Below are positions 1 to 12,120 of a DNA stretch of 64,000 bases, piece by piece. The stretch is from Adenophora triphylla var. japonica. Lineage: Eukaryota; Streptophyta; Magnoliopsida; Asterales; Campanulaceae. The position numbers and the translations under genes were made by a program. The notes below the pieces were generated by a model, which saw only the letters and a list, made by a program, of their open reading frames with translations, was not told the origin of the DNA and did not search any database. Positions within the stretch are counted from its first letter, which is position 1, and each line of letters starts with the position of its first letter. The stretch covers positions 1 to 64,000 of the forward strand of contig JAFEMH010002501.1 in NCBI GenBank assembly GCA_022495995.1, in the 5' to 3' direction.

Positions 1-420
1 GAGGAGACAAATTCATGGACTCTCGGTCTACCTATACACATGAAGAGATAAGGAATTTACTCTCTCCGGCTTTCTGGCAAGGAGTCCTTAACAATCCTAT
101 TTTATCAAGGATTAAGCAGTCAACCCAATCGGGATTGGACCCACTCTACATCAATTCAAATAAAAACATGGGCTCTTAAACAGACATAATCCTCCTAGGA
201 TTATATCTTATCTCTTTCCAGTCCAAGTTCAACATGGATTCTGCCAATCCATCATTATAAATACAAGCCATAATTTTCATATTCGGGTACGCTACTTTCC
301 CATACCTTGAGTCTGTCAGTTTAGCTTTCGCTCTTTACAAAACGTGAACTTAATCTCACCCAGCCAGGAGGGCCTTCGCCGGTGAAACCCCATCTTAGTT
401 TACATGTTTTGTTCTTCTTT
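1..420 (+). mobile_element. LTR fragment of a gypsy-type element (family also seen at 34180-34899)
   Basis: Bases 1-190 align closely by eye with 34720-34899, so the two stretches belong to one repeat family in the same orientation. A TATA box (TATAAATA, 256-263) is followed by a C-rich leader and then a polypyrimidine stretch ending in TTTTAG near 422, which resembles a 3' splice site. This is the layout of an LTR with U3, promoter and R/U5 on the plus strand. The left end lies outside the window. Bases 421-517 hold no recognisable feature and lead directly into the WAT1 exon copy. Assignment to the gypsy family rests on the antisense gene next to the other copy. Confidence 0.5.
256..263 (+). 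promoter_or_regulatory. TATA box of the left LTR
   Basis: TATAAATA lies in an otherwise ordinary AT-rich LTR stretch. A pyrimidine-rich leader with possible initiator sequence follows within 60 bases. Confidence 0.45.
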
Positions 421-517
421 TAGGCTAAGCAATCGCCAAAGCATCTACCGATCTAGCTTGCCGCATTTGGGTTGATTCGACATTTCTGGCTTCATCATAT
501 ACCGTGTCCTCATACGG

Positions 518-829
518 TGTGCTAGGCGCATTCTTAATAGTTTGTGGTTTGTATGTGGGTGCTTGTGGGGGAAAGGAAAAGAAATGAAGATGTTGCAGAT
601 GGTGCCTGAAAGATATCAATGTCATCTGAGGAGTGTTAAGAGAGTCAAAATCAGTGACTCCCCCGAGAGAAAGGAGTTGAGCGAGAAACAAGTTGAAATT
701 GAAATTGCCCGCTTTAGAAGAGAACAACATGAGTGACCATGATCAAAACACAGGAACATTTATGCTCTACGAGGATTGAATCAATAGCAAGGCCAAGAGA
801 CGTACGTGTGACTATTTTGGAGAGGCTGA
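518..829 (+). pseudogene. WAT1-related transporter, terminal exon (diverged copy 0)
   Basis: This is a diverged copy of the exon amplified at 13547-29720. It has the same opening TGTGCTAGGCGC and the same order of coding blocks: a last membrane helix, a GKGKEMKM junction and an acidic tail. Several small insertions break the frame (around 563, 605 and 665 against the array copies), so it is dead. Unlike the array copies it lacks the upstream intron and CACTA segment; LTR-type sequence abuts the exon. Family placement follows the array copies. Confidence 0.7.
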
Positions 830-1614
830 TTAGGAGGGTTGAAATAGAATTTAACATCTATGAGGTTGCGTAGGTTAAAGGTCTAGAAATCTAAGTATAT
901 TTTTGCGGAGAAATTTTTGAGGGATGTCACTTTGTAGAGTTAGAAAAGGTTAAGGGAGTAATTTGGCATCTAGTAGATGTTTTGAATAGTCAAGTGTAGT
1001 ATTCCTCAGGTTTGGGGAATATTAAGGTCGTACAATATTTGTTAAACCGTGTGAGCTTACCAAGAAGACTTAAATTGTTCTTTATGTAAGTGTGAAAAGT
1101 TTTATCCAAATTCGGTTTGTGTGTCTACTCCTTGTTTTATGGATATATATATCTATATATTTTTATTTTATACTAATTTTTTCCTATTATTTTCATTTTT
1201 TAAAGAAGAGGACTCTAAACATTAATATTTCCCCTCACTGACTCGAACTTGGAAACCTATGTCTCCAAGTGGGAAGTGTCCATCACTAGGCTACAAACCT
1301 TATTGTCATGTATGTACAAAATTTATTTATTAATGAGTACAGGTATAAGTATTTTTTTATTATGTGAAAAATAAGTAAATTAGATATTTAGGGGAGACTA
1401 TTCAAAATAAAAAAATAAAAAAATATGACAATTATTTTTGGATGGTGACTAGTTGGTAAGTATTTACTTGTAGATATTGGAGAAAAAGATTGATTTTGCT
1501 TCTTGTTTTGTTTTGTTATTACATTGTCTCTTATGTCATGCATGGTTGGATTTTTTGTAAAGGCACAATGTCAATGAGTGATGGTTAATGTGAGATGATG
1601 AGTCAACAAATAAG
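830..1614 (+). repeat. 3' flank of WAT1 unit, copy 0
   Basis: This matches the downstream part of the 1.32-kb array unit, with many small indels. It contains a minus-strand tRNA-like SINE head at 1231-1299. From about 1470 to 1614 it carries the distal flank (GATATTGGAGAAAAAGATTG and onward) that reappears only after the last array unit at 29941-30178. It therefore preserves the unit's original downstream neighbour. Confidence 0.75.
1231..1299 (-). mobile_element. tRNA-derived SINE-like head (diverged)
   Basis: Read on the minus strand, the segment has a Pol III A-box-like TAGCCTAGTGA and, about 30 bases on, a B-box-like GTTCGAGTC. It precedes an AT-rich body running to about 1140. It is the same element as in each array unit. 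Confidence 0.45.
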
Positions 1615-1627
1615 TGTTGGATATTTT

Positions 1628-2130
1628 TGTTGGAACATTGCTATCCCATAAACCCCAAAGCACTTCAAGACCCGATTAAGTAAGAGAAAAGATGAAGGCG
1701 GAAGCGCTACCCTGTTGAGTCCATTTTGTTACTTGATAGATGTTCTTGGCTAAGGAAGAAAGAGAAGAAGAAAGAAAATGAAGGAGGGAGATGTAGATGC
1801 TTCTTGATGATAAATGCCTTTCTTAGAACTTCGAGATTACTGCGAGAGAGTATATAAGAATAATGTCGTCGTTTCCTAGAGCCGATGATAAGCCTCTATA
1901 TATAGGAAACAATGACACCTCATCAAGGGACTACACCCTTTTTAATTAAGCGGTATGAAATTACCATTCTGCCCATCATAAATTGGTGATTTTTCATCAC
2001 TCGGGATTTCTACACATTTAATTAATATTCTATACTTTACAATAACATTATTTTAATGATTCTATACATGTACGTCTACATGTCACTTATATTTACTAAG
2101 TATACACATTTTGCAATCCATGTTCTTACA
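1628..2130 (-). repeat. 3' LTR of copia A
   Basis: This is the left LTR (503 bp), bounded by TG and CA. It is downstream in the sense of transcription and is preceded on the minus strand by the polypurine tract. Confidence 0.93.
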
Positions 2131-2146
2131 ATCTCCCACTTGAATT
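2131..2146 (-). promoter_or_regulatory. Polypurine tract of copia A
   Basis: On the minus strand the sequence AAGTGGGAGAT directly abuts the 3' LTR. This is the usual copia plus-strand primer. Confidence 0.8.
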
Positions 2147-5100
2147 GACCAAACATATGTTTATACTTTAACAAATCCTCATAAAATCATATTCATAATG
2201 TAAATGACAATCCATATGTGCACTTTATTGCCATTCTAAAAAATCTCGTCCATTAGTTTTGCAAGTATAGAAACTAAAGGGGTAGTCATTGTAATTGATT
2301 CGCAACTAAACCCACATTAATCACATATATATGTTAAACTAAATGACATAGATTAAGTACAGATGTGTATCATGGAAAACTTAATGAATATATTAAAACA
2401 TGTATATATATTCCATCAACTCATCCTAATTAACCAAATGAGATCAATATGAATAAAACAAATAGAAAATAAAGCACAACACATACTCCCACTATATTAA
2501 GCATTATCAAAAGTCATTTCACGCGTATGAGCAGTATGTTCATGAAACATCAAAAAAGATAACATTTTATAAAATGGATATAATGATATGGAGTTTGTTC
2601 CTATAAGTTGTACATCTATTTGTTCATTTTATACTTATTTCTCTTCAATAAGAGACATAATCATATGATGTCTTTTGACATCTTTGCATCCAGTAAAAAC
2701 AGAATCGGAATGCCTAATGATCTCAAAATGATCTGATTTTGTATACATAAGCATGTAGTTTAATGTTTTATAGGTATTTCATCATTCTTTTGGATGCGAC
2801 ATAATGTTCTTCTTTCCAAATTATTTTGGTATCGACCAAGCATCCCAATAATAAATGCAAGGTCTGGATGAGTACAGACTTGCGCATACATTAAGCTTCA
2901 TACTGTCGGTGCATAAGGGATATATACTTGGATTCAAAATTATTTTAGGATATTGCTTTAAACTGAATTTATCTCCTTCAGAGACAGGGGTGTCATGTGG
3001 TTTTACAATTTTCCATGCTAAACCTTTGTAATACCTTCTCTATATAGCTCTTTTGCGATAATCCCAAAATACCTCGTGAACGATCACGATGGATTTGGAT
3101 TCCTAATACAAAAGATGTCTCACCAAGATCTTTCATCTAAAATTTCTTTGAAAGAAATTTCTTAGTTTCCTTTAGAAGTTCCTTATAATTATTAGCAAGT
3201 AAAATATCATCCACATACAAGACCAAAATTATAAACCTACTCCCACTGAACTTATGGTGCACACAATCTTCACCAAGATTCGTTTCAAAACAAAATGAAA
3301 GAATTACTTGATTGAATTTTGAGGTACCATTGACGAAAGGCTTGTTTGAGGCCATAAATGGATTTCTTTAATTTACAAACTATTTGATTAGTTTGATCTG
3401 AATCAGTCACCATTTCTGATTTCCTCATATAGATGTTTTCCTCAATGTCTCCATTGATAAAAAGTCGTCTTAACATCCATTTGATGAAGCTCAAGATCAT
3501 AATGTGCCACTAATGCCATAATGATCCTAAAAGAGTTTTATAAGATACCGGAGAAAATGTTTCTTTATAATCAATGCCTTCCTTTTGAGTAAATCCCTTA
3601 GCAACAAGACGTGCCTTATATCTTTTCACATTACCTTGCCAATCCCTTCAGGTTTTAATTATCCATTTACAACCAATAGGTTTTGCACCTTCAGGCAATC
3701 AGACAAGATTCCAAACGTCATTATCTTTCATTGATTTTAACTCCTCATGTTGTCCCTTTTTTACGAAAGCCTTTATATCATTTTGAATTGTATGTTCTTG
3801 TTGAATTTCAGGTGCAATTGCTTGATTTCCAACAGGAACTAAAGTTGGAGGAATATAGATTGGTTCCTCTAAATCTTCAAATTCAAATCATTACCTTTTC
3901 TCCCACTAAATTCAACATCCTCAAAGAACCTAGCATTGCCTGTCTTTAAAAAGGTTCTAGTTTTCGGGTCATAAAATTTATATCCCCTAACTCTCTTAGC
4001 ATACCCTACAAAGTAACTACCAACAGTCTTAACGTCCAGTTTGCCCTAATTAGGCTTATTAGGCCTAGCTTCTGCTGGACAACCCCATACATGAAAAAGA
4101 TTTAGGGACGGTTTCTTATTCGTCCATAATTCATATGGAGTTTTGTCGGTAGCCTTTGAAACAGCTCTATTGAGAATATAAGCAGCGGTTCTTTAATGCA
4201 TCGCCTATAATGAGTGAGGTAAAGAAGTATAAGAAAAGATACTTCTTACCATATCCTTAAGGATTCTATTATGTCTCTCCACTACTTTATGCTAGGTTTT
4301 CCCGGCATGGTGTAATGAGGGACAATCCCACACTCTTCAAGATAGCGAGTATATAAGGACCCGGACGTTATTCACCCAATACGTTATACCATCCGTAGTT
4401 TTCACCACCATGATCGGATTTAACGTTCTTAATAGTCTTTCTTATGCCTTAAAAGACTTGAAAACGTCTAATGATTGAGACTTTACATGAAGAAAATAAT
4501 GTATCCATAACGAGAGTAATCATCTATGAACGTAATGAAATATTGTTGACCATTTCATGAAGGGGTAGTGAATGGTTCACAAATATCCGTATGAATTAGT
4601 TCCAAGACATTTGATACTCTCAAAGATCCTATTTCCTTTAATGCTTGTAAATTTTTCTTTAAGACACTTAATGCAAAAGTTTTTATCCGGAGTATCAAGT
4701 TGTTTTAGGATTCCTTCCGACATAAGCTTTATCAATTCTCCCTTTGGAGATATGATCCAAATGCCTATGCCATGGAATACAAGAATTTTCACTTGATAAA
4801 TTTTTCTTAGTGCCTTTAGTTTTGGTTTCATTATTATGGGATTCATTCATTTTCTTGACTGTGTCAAGTAAATAAAGATTATCGATAAAGTACTAGTATC
4901 GACAAGTTTGAAATTTAAAATAAAGATCACATTTATTATTTACCAAAAGAACAAGAGTAACCTTCCTTGTCCAAAACTGTGATAGATATTAAATTCCGTT
5001 TAAAGGACGATACAATTAATGTATTATTTAATACAAAATAATAGCCAATACTTAACATTAATATAAAAGTCCCTATGCCTAAAACTTCAACCGGATTTCC

Positions 5101-6034
5101 AGCTCCCATATAGATGTATCTCTCATCTTCACTGGGGATTCGGTAATTCAGGCAACCCTGCATACATGAACTACTGTGAGTTGTTGCACCAAATACAACC
5201 ACCATGTAAATTAAGGAATTGAAACCAAATTTGCCTTAGTACAAACAAGACCAAATGACATACCATTTTGAATTCGCCATTTGCGATACTTATGGTAGTC
5301 GTTCTTCATGCGAGTAAGGTCCTTGCAAAAGAAGCATTTCTTAACTTTATGATCATTAAATGATCCTTTATGCTTCTTACTTGCAACCGCAATATCTTTC
5401 GCTCTTCTCTTAATCCCACGAAAAGAAGTAAATGCTAAGTGAGTACTTTCTAATTTAAGATATTTCATCCTATCTTCCTCTTGTGTCATATGTAAAAGTA
5501 ATCCATTAATATTTCACTTGTTCTTTTGACATTTATAGGTCACCTCAAAAGGGCCAAATTGAGGAGGTGCACGAGCAAATCTTTCGAAATCTCTAACTTA
5601 AGTGCCTTTAGTTTGATCGAAAGATGAAATAATTCAATAATGTACTCCCGAAGATTTTTGTCACCCTTGTACCGTATGGAAACAAGTTTCCACGAGAATT
5701 CAAGAAAAAACTCAGCAATTTCGATCTAAGAGACATTGTCCAAAAATGTCTTCGAAACTGCATTTTCCATGATCATTAGACTTACGCGGTTAGACCATTC
5801 CCATTGATCAACATTTTCTTGTTCTATAACGGTATTTCCTTTAGTGAGAGCAGCGGGACTTGATTCCCCTAATGCGTGATCGATGTCCATATAGCCTAAG
5901 ATCATCGTAATATTATTTTTGTAAGTTTTAAGGTTAGTCCCATTAAGCATCGAAACATCGTTCAAAGCAGTAGTAATAGATGAAGCGTTTATCAAATCAG
6001 TTGGGAATAAGAATGAAGAATGAATACAAAACAT
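2131..6034 (-). pseudogene. Copia A polyprotein (gag-protease-integrase-RT-RNase H), degenerate
   Basis: Reading right to left, gag begins near 6034 with a UBN2-type copia gag segment (LNGTNLKTYKNNITMILGYMD). A zinc knuckle lies near 5330 (CFFCKDLTRMKNDYHK); it keeps both leading cysteines and the histidine but has lost the last cysteine. The protease region (5205-4936) reads FGATTHSSS, and the pre-integrase segment lies at 4846-4577. Integrase core remnants run from 4440 to 3700, including a YKFYDPKTRTFLKTGNARFF stretch. Reverse transcriptase shows KKSIYGLKQA near 3390 and the catalytic YVDD near 3210. RNase H remnants reach about 2200. At least ten frame breaks make it non-functional. Which copia lineage it belongs to is not settled. 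Confidence 0.92.
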
Positions 6035-6619
6035 GTATAAGAAACTACATAATGATTAATTATATCCATGAATTCCATCAAAAAGATAATCAACATGACA
6101 TCAAAACTAATCTTTGGATTGCGAATTGACTCATAATTTAATTTATCTTAGGGTAATAAAAGGTTTTAAACAACACATTTCAAATACTTGCCTTCCTTTG
6201 GGCCGGTTCAAGTATAAAAAATGTCCTAACATTTAAAGTATTTGTTACACGGCAATAAAGAATATAAACAACTGATTTTAAATACATGCCTTCCTTTGGG
6301 ATGGTTCAAAGTATTTAAAATGACCTAATATTTAATTCAATTACTACCCATGAATGAAAATATTTAGTCAATAACAAGATCTCCTTTGGGAAATTAATGT
6401 TACGACATATTAATATAGACATTCATCACTTTACAATTTCGTATCTAAGCAACGTAAATCACTTTGGCGACAATGTTGTTTAGAAATGAATGTAATTGTT
6501 AAGCATATAATTAATCACACTTTAGGGCACAAATTAATGTATACTTTACTCAAATAATGAATGAAAATTGACCAAAATAGCAAAATATTGAAAAATTTGA
6601 AAATCTGACCAAAATAAGT

Positions 6620-6850
6620 CGTGCTCGACGGAGTCAAGGAAAGTGCTCGGCCGAGCAAAAGACTCCAGAGAACATCCCTTTCTGCTCCCTTGTGCTCGGC
6701 CGAGTCCTTAGGGTGCTCGGCCGAGTCCTTAGTGGTGCTCGACTGAGCATCATGACCGTTGGATGCCGCCTTTTCAAAAAAATTCAACCGTTGTGCTGTT
6801 ACAAATGGGGTACTCGGCCGAGTCAAGGGGTGTGCTCGGCCGAGAAGACC
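6620..6850 (-). repeat. Cluster of CTCGGCCGAG palindromes in the copia A leader
   Basis: Five perfect copies of the 10-bp palindrome CTCGGCCGAG lie at 6646, 6695, 6716, 6813 and 6835, with diverged copies at 6624 and 6738. Most are embedded in GTGCTCGGCCGAGTC. The stretch is GC-rich against an AT-rich surround. It lies between the primer-binding site and gag, so it would be in the 5' leader of the transcript. Confidence 0.85.
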
Positions 6851-7221
6851 CTGAACGTCAAAATTTCCATATTTTGACTATCAATCCTTAATTTAATGGT
6901 GAATTAATATTCAACCAAAGCAAGTAGATCCGCATACTCACAACACATTTTTAAATGCATGGCTATGCATTTTAACAAACTCACAACGCATCCAATGATG
7001 GTGGCTATGTTCAAAATGGGATAATCTTACATTAAGAATTGAAAGCCTTATGAGTAAAACCAAAATTCTATAATTAGAATTTAACACAATACTCTAGAAA
7101 TGAATTAGAGTATTCACATATCATTATAACATAATGATTTCAACAGGATCAAAAAAAATAAAACAAAGTAAAGCAAAACATATGCTATAAGAATTCAAAC
7201 TTAATCCAAATCATGAGTGGG

Positions 7222-7231
7222 TCTGATACCA
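7222..7231 (-). promoter_or_regulatory. Primer-binding site of copia A (initiator tRNA-Met)
   Basis: The minus strand reads TGGTATCAGA two bases after the LTR end. It is complementary to the 3' end of plant initiator tRNA-Met, the usual primer of copia elements. Confidence 0.9.
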
Positions 7232-7233
7232 AT

Positions 7234-7720
7234 TGTTGGAACATTGCTATCCCATAAACCCCAAAGCACTCAAGACCGGATTAAGTAAGAGAAGAAGATG
7301 AAGGCGGAAGCGTAATACCTGTTGAGTCCATCTTATTACTTGATGATGTTCTTGCTAAGGAAGGAAGAGAAGAAGAAAAAAATGAAGGAGGGAGATGTAG
7401 ATCTTCTTGATGATAAATGCCTTTCTTAGAACTCAGATTATGGAGAGAGTAAATAAGAATGATATCGTCGTTTCTAGGCTGATGGTAAGCCTCTATATAT
7501 AGGAAACATTGGCACCTCATCAAGGGACTACACCCTTTCAATTAAGCAGTGGAATTACCATTCTTCCCATCATAAATAGGTGATTTCCACCTCGGGATTT
7601 CTACACATTTAATTAATATTCTATACTTTACAATAACATTATTTTAATGATTTATACATGTACGTCTATATGTCACTTATATTTACTAAGTACACACATT
7701 TTGCAATCCATGTTCTTACA
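7234..7720 (-). repeat. 5' LTR of copia A
   Basis: This is the right LTR (487 bp), homologous to 1628-2130 and followed on the plus strand by the ATTTT target duplication. It carries the element's promoter on the minus strand. Confidence 0.93.
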
Positions 7721-8164
7721 ATTTTGGCTTGTTGAAGACCAAGTCAAATGAATTTACTGAAGTTTGAGTTTGTTTTGTTTCTGTTGAATAAATCTCTGGT
7801 TTGGTTTGTAGGGATAATTTGTTTTGATTCAATGTAGGGATAATTTGTTTTGATTCAATCTCTTAGAATAGCTATTTTCTAGCCACTTAGTTTTCACAAT
7901 TCTGTTTGTTTGGTTTGTAGGGATAATTTGTTTTGATTCAATCTCTTAGAATAGCTATTTTCTAGCCACTTAGTTTTCTCAATTCTGTTTTGAAAAGGCT
8001 CTATAAAAACCACAAGTGTTGCTAATAAAACTTAAGCTTTTCACAGCTACATTTAGAGTTTCAGCATTCCTTTCGTGCGGTATCGAGAGCACGAAAGGGC
8101 CTGGTATTGAGAGTGAAAGATAGAGAGAAACACTAAAAGGAGAGTGCGTAAGTGAAACACCAGA
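7721..8164 (+). mobile_element. Copia B LTR remainder and leader (first copy)
   Basis: The copia B LTR starts at 1615 (TGTTGGATATTTT), is split by copia A, and resumes here. It matches 30191-30427. It differs by an internal duplication of the stretch around 7800-7980 (TTTGTAGGGATAATTTG occurs three times). A TATA-like CTATAAAAA lies near 8001. The LTR ends near 8066, and a damaged primer-binding site (GGTATCGAGAGC, near 8080) follows. There the expected CAGAGC reads CGAGAGC, the same kind of change as seen at CAG sites in the array. Confidence 0.85.
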
Positions 8165-8341
8165 ATGGCAGATGGAAACAACTTTCTGAGTATCCCTAAG
8201 TTTGATGGGGATTATGATCATTGGTCCATGCTAATGGAGAATTTGTTGCGTTCCAAGGAGTACTGGTACGTGGTGGAGAATGGCTTTGAAGAACCGGAGG
8301 ATCCGGATTCAATGACCGGAGCAAAATGCAAGACAAGCGAG
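8165..8341 (+). pseudogene. Copia B gag, 5' fragment (first copy)
   Basis: The ATG opens a protein beginning MADGNNFLSIPKFDGDYDHW, then SMLMENLLRSKEYW. This is the N-terminus of a copia gag (DUF4219/UBN2 type). After about 59 codons homology to the second copy (30521-30792) stops near 8341, where the minus-strand Tat sequence begins. The frame runs on into that sequence to a stop at 8374. It is a truncated fragment with no pol. Confidence 0.85.
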
Positions 8342-9852
8342 CATAATTGTAGAAAGGTTTGTAAAAGTGTATGAAAGCCCCTACTGACAGAAAATCAGTA
8401 TTTAGCTCTATTTTTCCTATAATATAGAAAAAGAAGACTTGACGAGATATCTAAAAACATGTTTTATTCAAAATGATCACAAGATCACTTAAAACCCTTT
8501 AATAATGTTCGGGTTATTCAACCCCTAATCTTGATATGAACAAAATTTTGATTAATTATGAGGAGAAATTCAACTGATACCAAGAGTCGAAGTTGGCTAA
8601 TGGTGAAGAGAGATTGTGTATAGGAGAGGCCATTGATGAGATCGAATTTTCTGGGATTTGAATGTGTTTATGACTGGACCATTTCTGGTTGCCTACGTTC
8701 CCCTTATTATGTGGAGCTCAGGTCACCGTAGTTCAGGCTTTAACTGTGTTTAGCTTTGGGAAAGGGGATGAATATTTGTGGTCCCTTTGGTGAAAAGGCT
8801 TGGATAGGGAGGTTGGATGATGAGGCACGGGCCTTGAGATGATTCCTTGACAAGTCATTTTTGATAGCTATTTTAGCGATTCCATTGCTTCTTGATCATT
8901 GTCTTTCATCGGGGGAGAAAGATTTTGAATGTAGCTTAAGGGCTTATGATATGTTTTTGCCATTGCTTTAACTGCTCCCTTATTTTTGACAACTTCCGTT
9001 CTTCGGGCTTTAATTTTGCCCATATATCAACCCTCTGATTGGCGGTGCTGGGTCCTTGGCCTCATTTTTTTCTTTTTGAAGCTTCTGCTTGAGTTTTTTT
9101 TTTTTGAAGCTTTTGCTTGAGCTTTTTTTTTTGAAGCATCTGCTTGAGCTTTTTTTATTTTTTTTTTTGAATCTTTTGCTTAGCCTTTTTTTTCTTTTCT
9201 TTTGAAGCTTTTGCTTGAGCTTTTTTTTTTTGAAGCACTTGAGGGCGAAGGCAAGCCTCTGCTTGAACTTTCTTGATGCATGTGAGGGCGAAGGCAAGCC
9301 CCTAGGTTGTTGTCGACATGGGGTAAATCTTTTAATGCTGAGTGACCTTTTTTTGTTCCTTGATGTTGCCGCCGTCGTTGACTTGGTCAAGGTGATGGTG
9401 GGGACATGTTTTGGAAAGTGTATGGCTTGATGGAGGCCTTTGTGAGGTAAGGAAAGTGTATAGGGAGGGCATTAGTTGACTTTCTAACACCAATTAATTA
9501 AAATCTTAATCATTTCAAGAGATTATTTGTTGAGCAATGCGAGTGGTCATTTAAAATAAAAACATTTCATTAAATGTAATGTAGGTGCAAATAATGTCTC
9601 GAGTCTAGCAAGAAAAGAGAAAAGACTCTTTTATAAAAAAATTAAGATTAACTACAATGTCCGAAGAGGACTTTATTTAATGAAGAAAGTACTAGAACCT
9701 ACGAAAGTTGACTAAAAGATTGTTTTAACATTTTAATTTAATATAAGGATAGGCAGCCCCAAACCCAGCTACTCTTCATTGTTGGACCGCCAGGCGCTCA
9801 AGCTTTTCCATCTTCAATCAGTGCTTGGGTCGCAGGCCTTAAGATTGCGCAG
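8342..9852 (-). other. 3' non-coding region of Tat C
   Basis: No gene is seen here. The reverse complement follows 50700-52000 in order. It includes the conserved block with CGAACTAC, a short GC hairpin and GAACGTAGGCAACC (near 8685-8730) and the GGACCCAGCACCGCC block (near 9040). A poly-T-rich minisatellite interrupts it at 9058-9240. Confidence 0.75.
9058..9240 (+). repeat. AT-rich minisatellite
   Basis: About five units of roughly 35 bases, each GAAGCTTTTGCTTGAGC followed by a run of T. The repeat GAAGC...GCTT has short self-complementarity. It codes for a lysine-rich run on the minus strand that is only translated repeat. Confidence 0.75.
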
Positions 9853-12120
9853 TCATCCGTGACGCGACTTCATGATTTCGGAAAGCTTCCCACTCTGTTC
9901 CTTGAACAGCTCTCCCATAGTTTCGTCCGCCTTTTGCCCAGCCAACATAACCACATGTGGGTCAATAGAAACCTTTGGACTGCTAGAACCTGTAACCAAA
10001 GGTCCACTGTCGGAGGGAACCATGATAGGGGGTTGGACATACAGGCTTTGAGGGAACGGAGCATAATTTAGTAGGTACTGTGGAAATTGAGGGATTTGAG
10101 GCCATAAAGCAACTGGAGGAAATGCAGGATGTCCGAAGTAATGGGTCGAAAAAGTTATGTGGGGGAAACCTGGTGAATTCTGGGCATATTGAGAGAAGGA
10201 AGTGAACACGGGAGGATTTTGATGGTTATCTGGATTTGTTTGAGAGGGTCAAGCGCTGCGCTGGTTGTTTCGAGTGAAAGTGGTAGAACCGACTTCAAAC
10301 CTTTCTGATCAGACCGCTTGTGAGGTGCCAGGAGCTGCTTGACCTGTACTACTCTGAGGAGGAATATCCGACTGCTGTTGAGGGGCGCTGAACTAACCCA
10401 TCCCTGACTGCTGCCCTAGACCTAACTGTGGCAGTGGCATTCCAAACTGTTGCTGGGATGACCCAAAATGATCTTTACCAGACTGTGGAGGCATCCCGAC
10501 TTGCTGTGGCATTCCAAAGTCACCGAAAGGTTGACGTAGTTGTCCAGGAGGACCATTATAAATATAGCTCATTTGCATTAGCCCACTAGGGCACTCGAGC
10601 TTGCCTTCTTCAATCAGTCCCCAAATTGCCTTTCTCAAAGCTATACGGTTGTCGATTGTGTGGCCATGATGATTGTGGTAATGGCAGTGCTCGGCTACGT
10701 CCAAGTTGGCATTGGGGATTCTGGGCTTGTATTTTTTTATGGGTTCAAGGGGACCTTGCTCTACTAAGTTCTCAAAAACCTTGCTCAAAGGTATCCCGAA
10801 GTTATCATAGTATTGCCGGTATTGCTGTCTTCGTGGATCACTGGCTCCCGACGTACCCTGTTCAGGAACCTGACTACCTTCACTTATCACTTTTTTGCCT
10901 CAATCAGTAGATGGAGCATCATGTGTATCGACAAAAGAACTGGAACTGCTAGTGACTGCAATAACACTTGCATCATAGGGTTGGTGAATTTGATAAGGTG
11001 ACTCACTAGATCTGGCAGGCAGAGATCAAAATCCTGAAGTAACTAGATTTGCCTCGTCACTCTCAAGTGGATATTGGGGGCTTAGAACGTAACCACATGG
11101 CTCGAATTGATTGTGTGAAGACAGAGCGTAAACTAGCAGGTACTGTTGAAACTTCTGAGGGAATTGAGACTGTAGAGCAGTTGGAGCTGATGGAGAATAC
11201 TGGAAATATTGGGTTTACGAAACCATCAGAGTTAGATTGTACGGATTTCGAGCGAACTGAGCAGTATGAACAAAGGGATGTTGAGGATATGCCGGGCTTG
11301 CTAAAATGATGACAGAAGTCTGCCGTCTCGTGTGGGCTTGCGGTATCACTGGGGCAGGTGGACCTTGACGATTGATGGAAGCAAGGTGACCTAGATAGGA
11401 CTACTGAGGATGAGAAGTGGTGGAAAGCAGCTGTTGCAGACTGGACTGCAGATCCATGTCAAACTGATGGGCTTGAGAAGTAGCAAACTGACTCATTCCA
11501 AGCTGCGGAGCGGAAACGAACTGATTGAAACCCAAAGGTGAAAACTGAGAAGCACTGGGGGAAATTTGACCAAGATTGGACTGCTTAGGAGTACCGATTT
11601 GATGAGGCTGAGATGTACTGAATTGACCCATTCCAGACTCATGACTCAGACCAGACTGCTGAGGCATACCAAGCTGTAGGGGCTGAGAGACAGGCTTAGT
11701 TATAGGCCGGGGCATGCTTGGCCCATTAGCAGTTCCACACGAAAGGGAGCAAGGCATTTGACGATAGTAGGCATGCCCAGGAAGGGAATTAGCTTCATTC
11801 TCCGCATCAACCTTAAAGGTTCGATTAGGGTTGCGAACAATTGCTAGTCCATGGCTTCTGACACTTTCCAATAACTGACTGATTTGAGCCTCTTGATGTT
11901 GTCTTATATGTTCCAACATCTGATTCTGTTGTTCGATATTCTGCGGATTCTCGGGGTGCAGAGTCGTACATCCCCTACTGTTCTCCTCTGAGCTGGCCAT
12001 TCTGAAACTCTGAGCTGAAGCGAAGGAAGAAACCGATGAAGTATCTGATTCCGGAATGACTGATCTGAACAAACGATGACCCGGGATCTTGATCCAAACT
12101 TTGCTTACTGTGGAAGGCAC
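9853..12120 (-). pseudogene. Tat C gag, broken
   Basis: Three blocks lie on the minus strand. Block 12120-11401 is a Q/S-rich N-terminus with a MLEHIRQHQEAQISQLLES coiled-coil-like stretch, matching the opening of the inner Tat gag. Block 10890-10393 carries the capsid tail SKVFENLVEQGPLEPIKKY and the knuckle CHYHNHHGHTIDN, where the final cysteine position reads R. Block 10209-9853 matches the P/Q-rich segment ending VSIDPHVVMLAGQ (VPVDPHVAMLMEQ in the inner Tat). The order of the last two blocks is reversed relative to the inner Tat gag, so the gene is broken and possibly rearranged as well as frameshifted. Confidence 0.8.

Larger units (their letters stand above)
1628..7720 (-). mobile_element. 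Full-length, decayed Ty1/copia LTR retrotransposon (copia A)
   Basis: The element is 6.09 kb with two LTRs (1628-2130 and 7234-7720) that begin TGTTGGAAC and end TTCTTACA. Both sides carry the 5-bp target duplication ATTTT (1623-1627 and 7721-7725). On the minus strand a primer-binding site follows the right LTR and a polypurine tract precedes the left one, so transcription runs right to left. Coding order is gag, protease, integrase, reverse transcriptase, RNase H, which defines copia. Many stops and frameshifts, and the 503 versus 487 base LTR lengths, show that it is old. It inserted into the LTR of copia B; the uninterrupted site survives at 30179-30196. Confidence 0.95.

Noticed and set aside
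9010..9390. Lysine-rich open frame on the minus strand
   Set aside because: It is the translation of the poly-T minisatellite; composition explains it and no homologue is expected.
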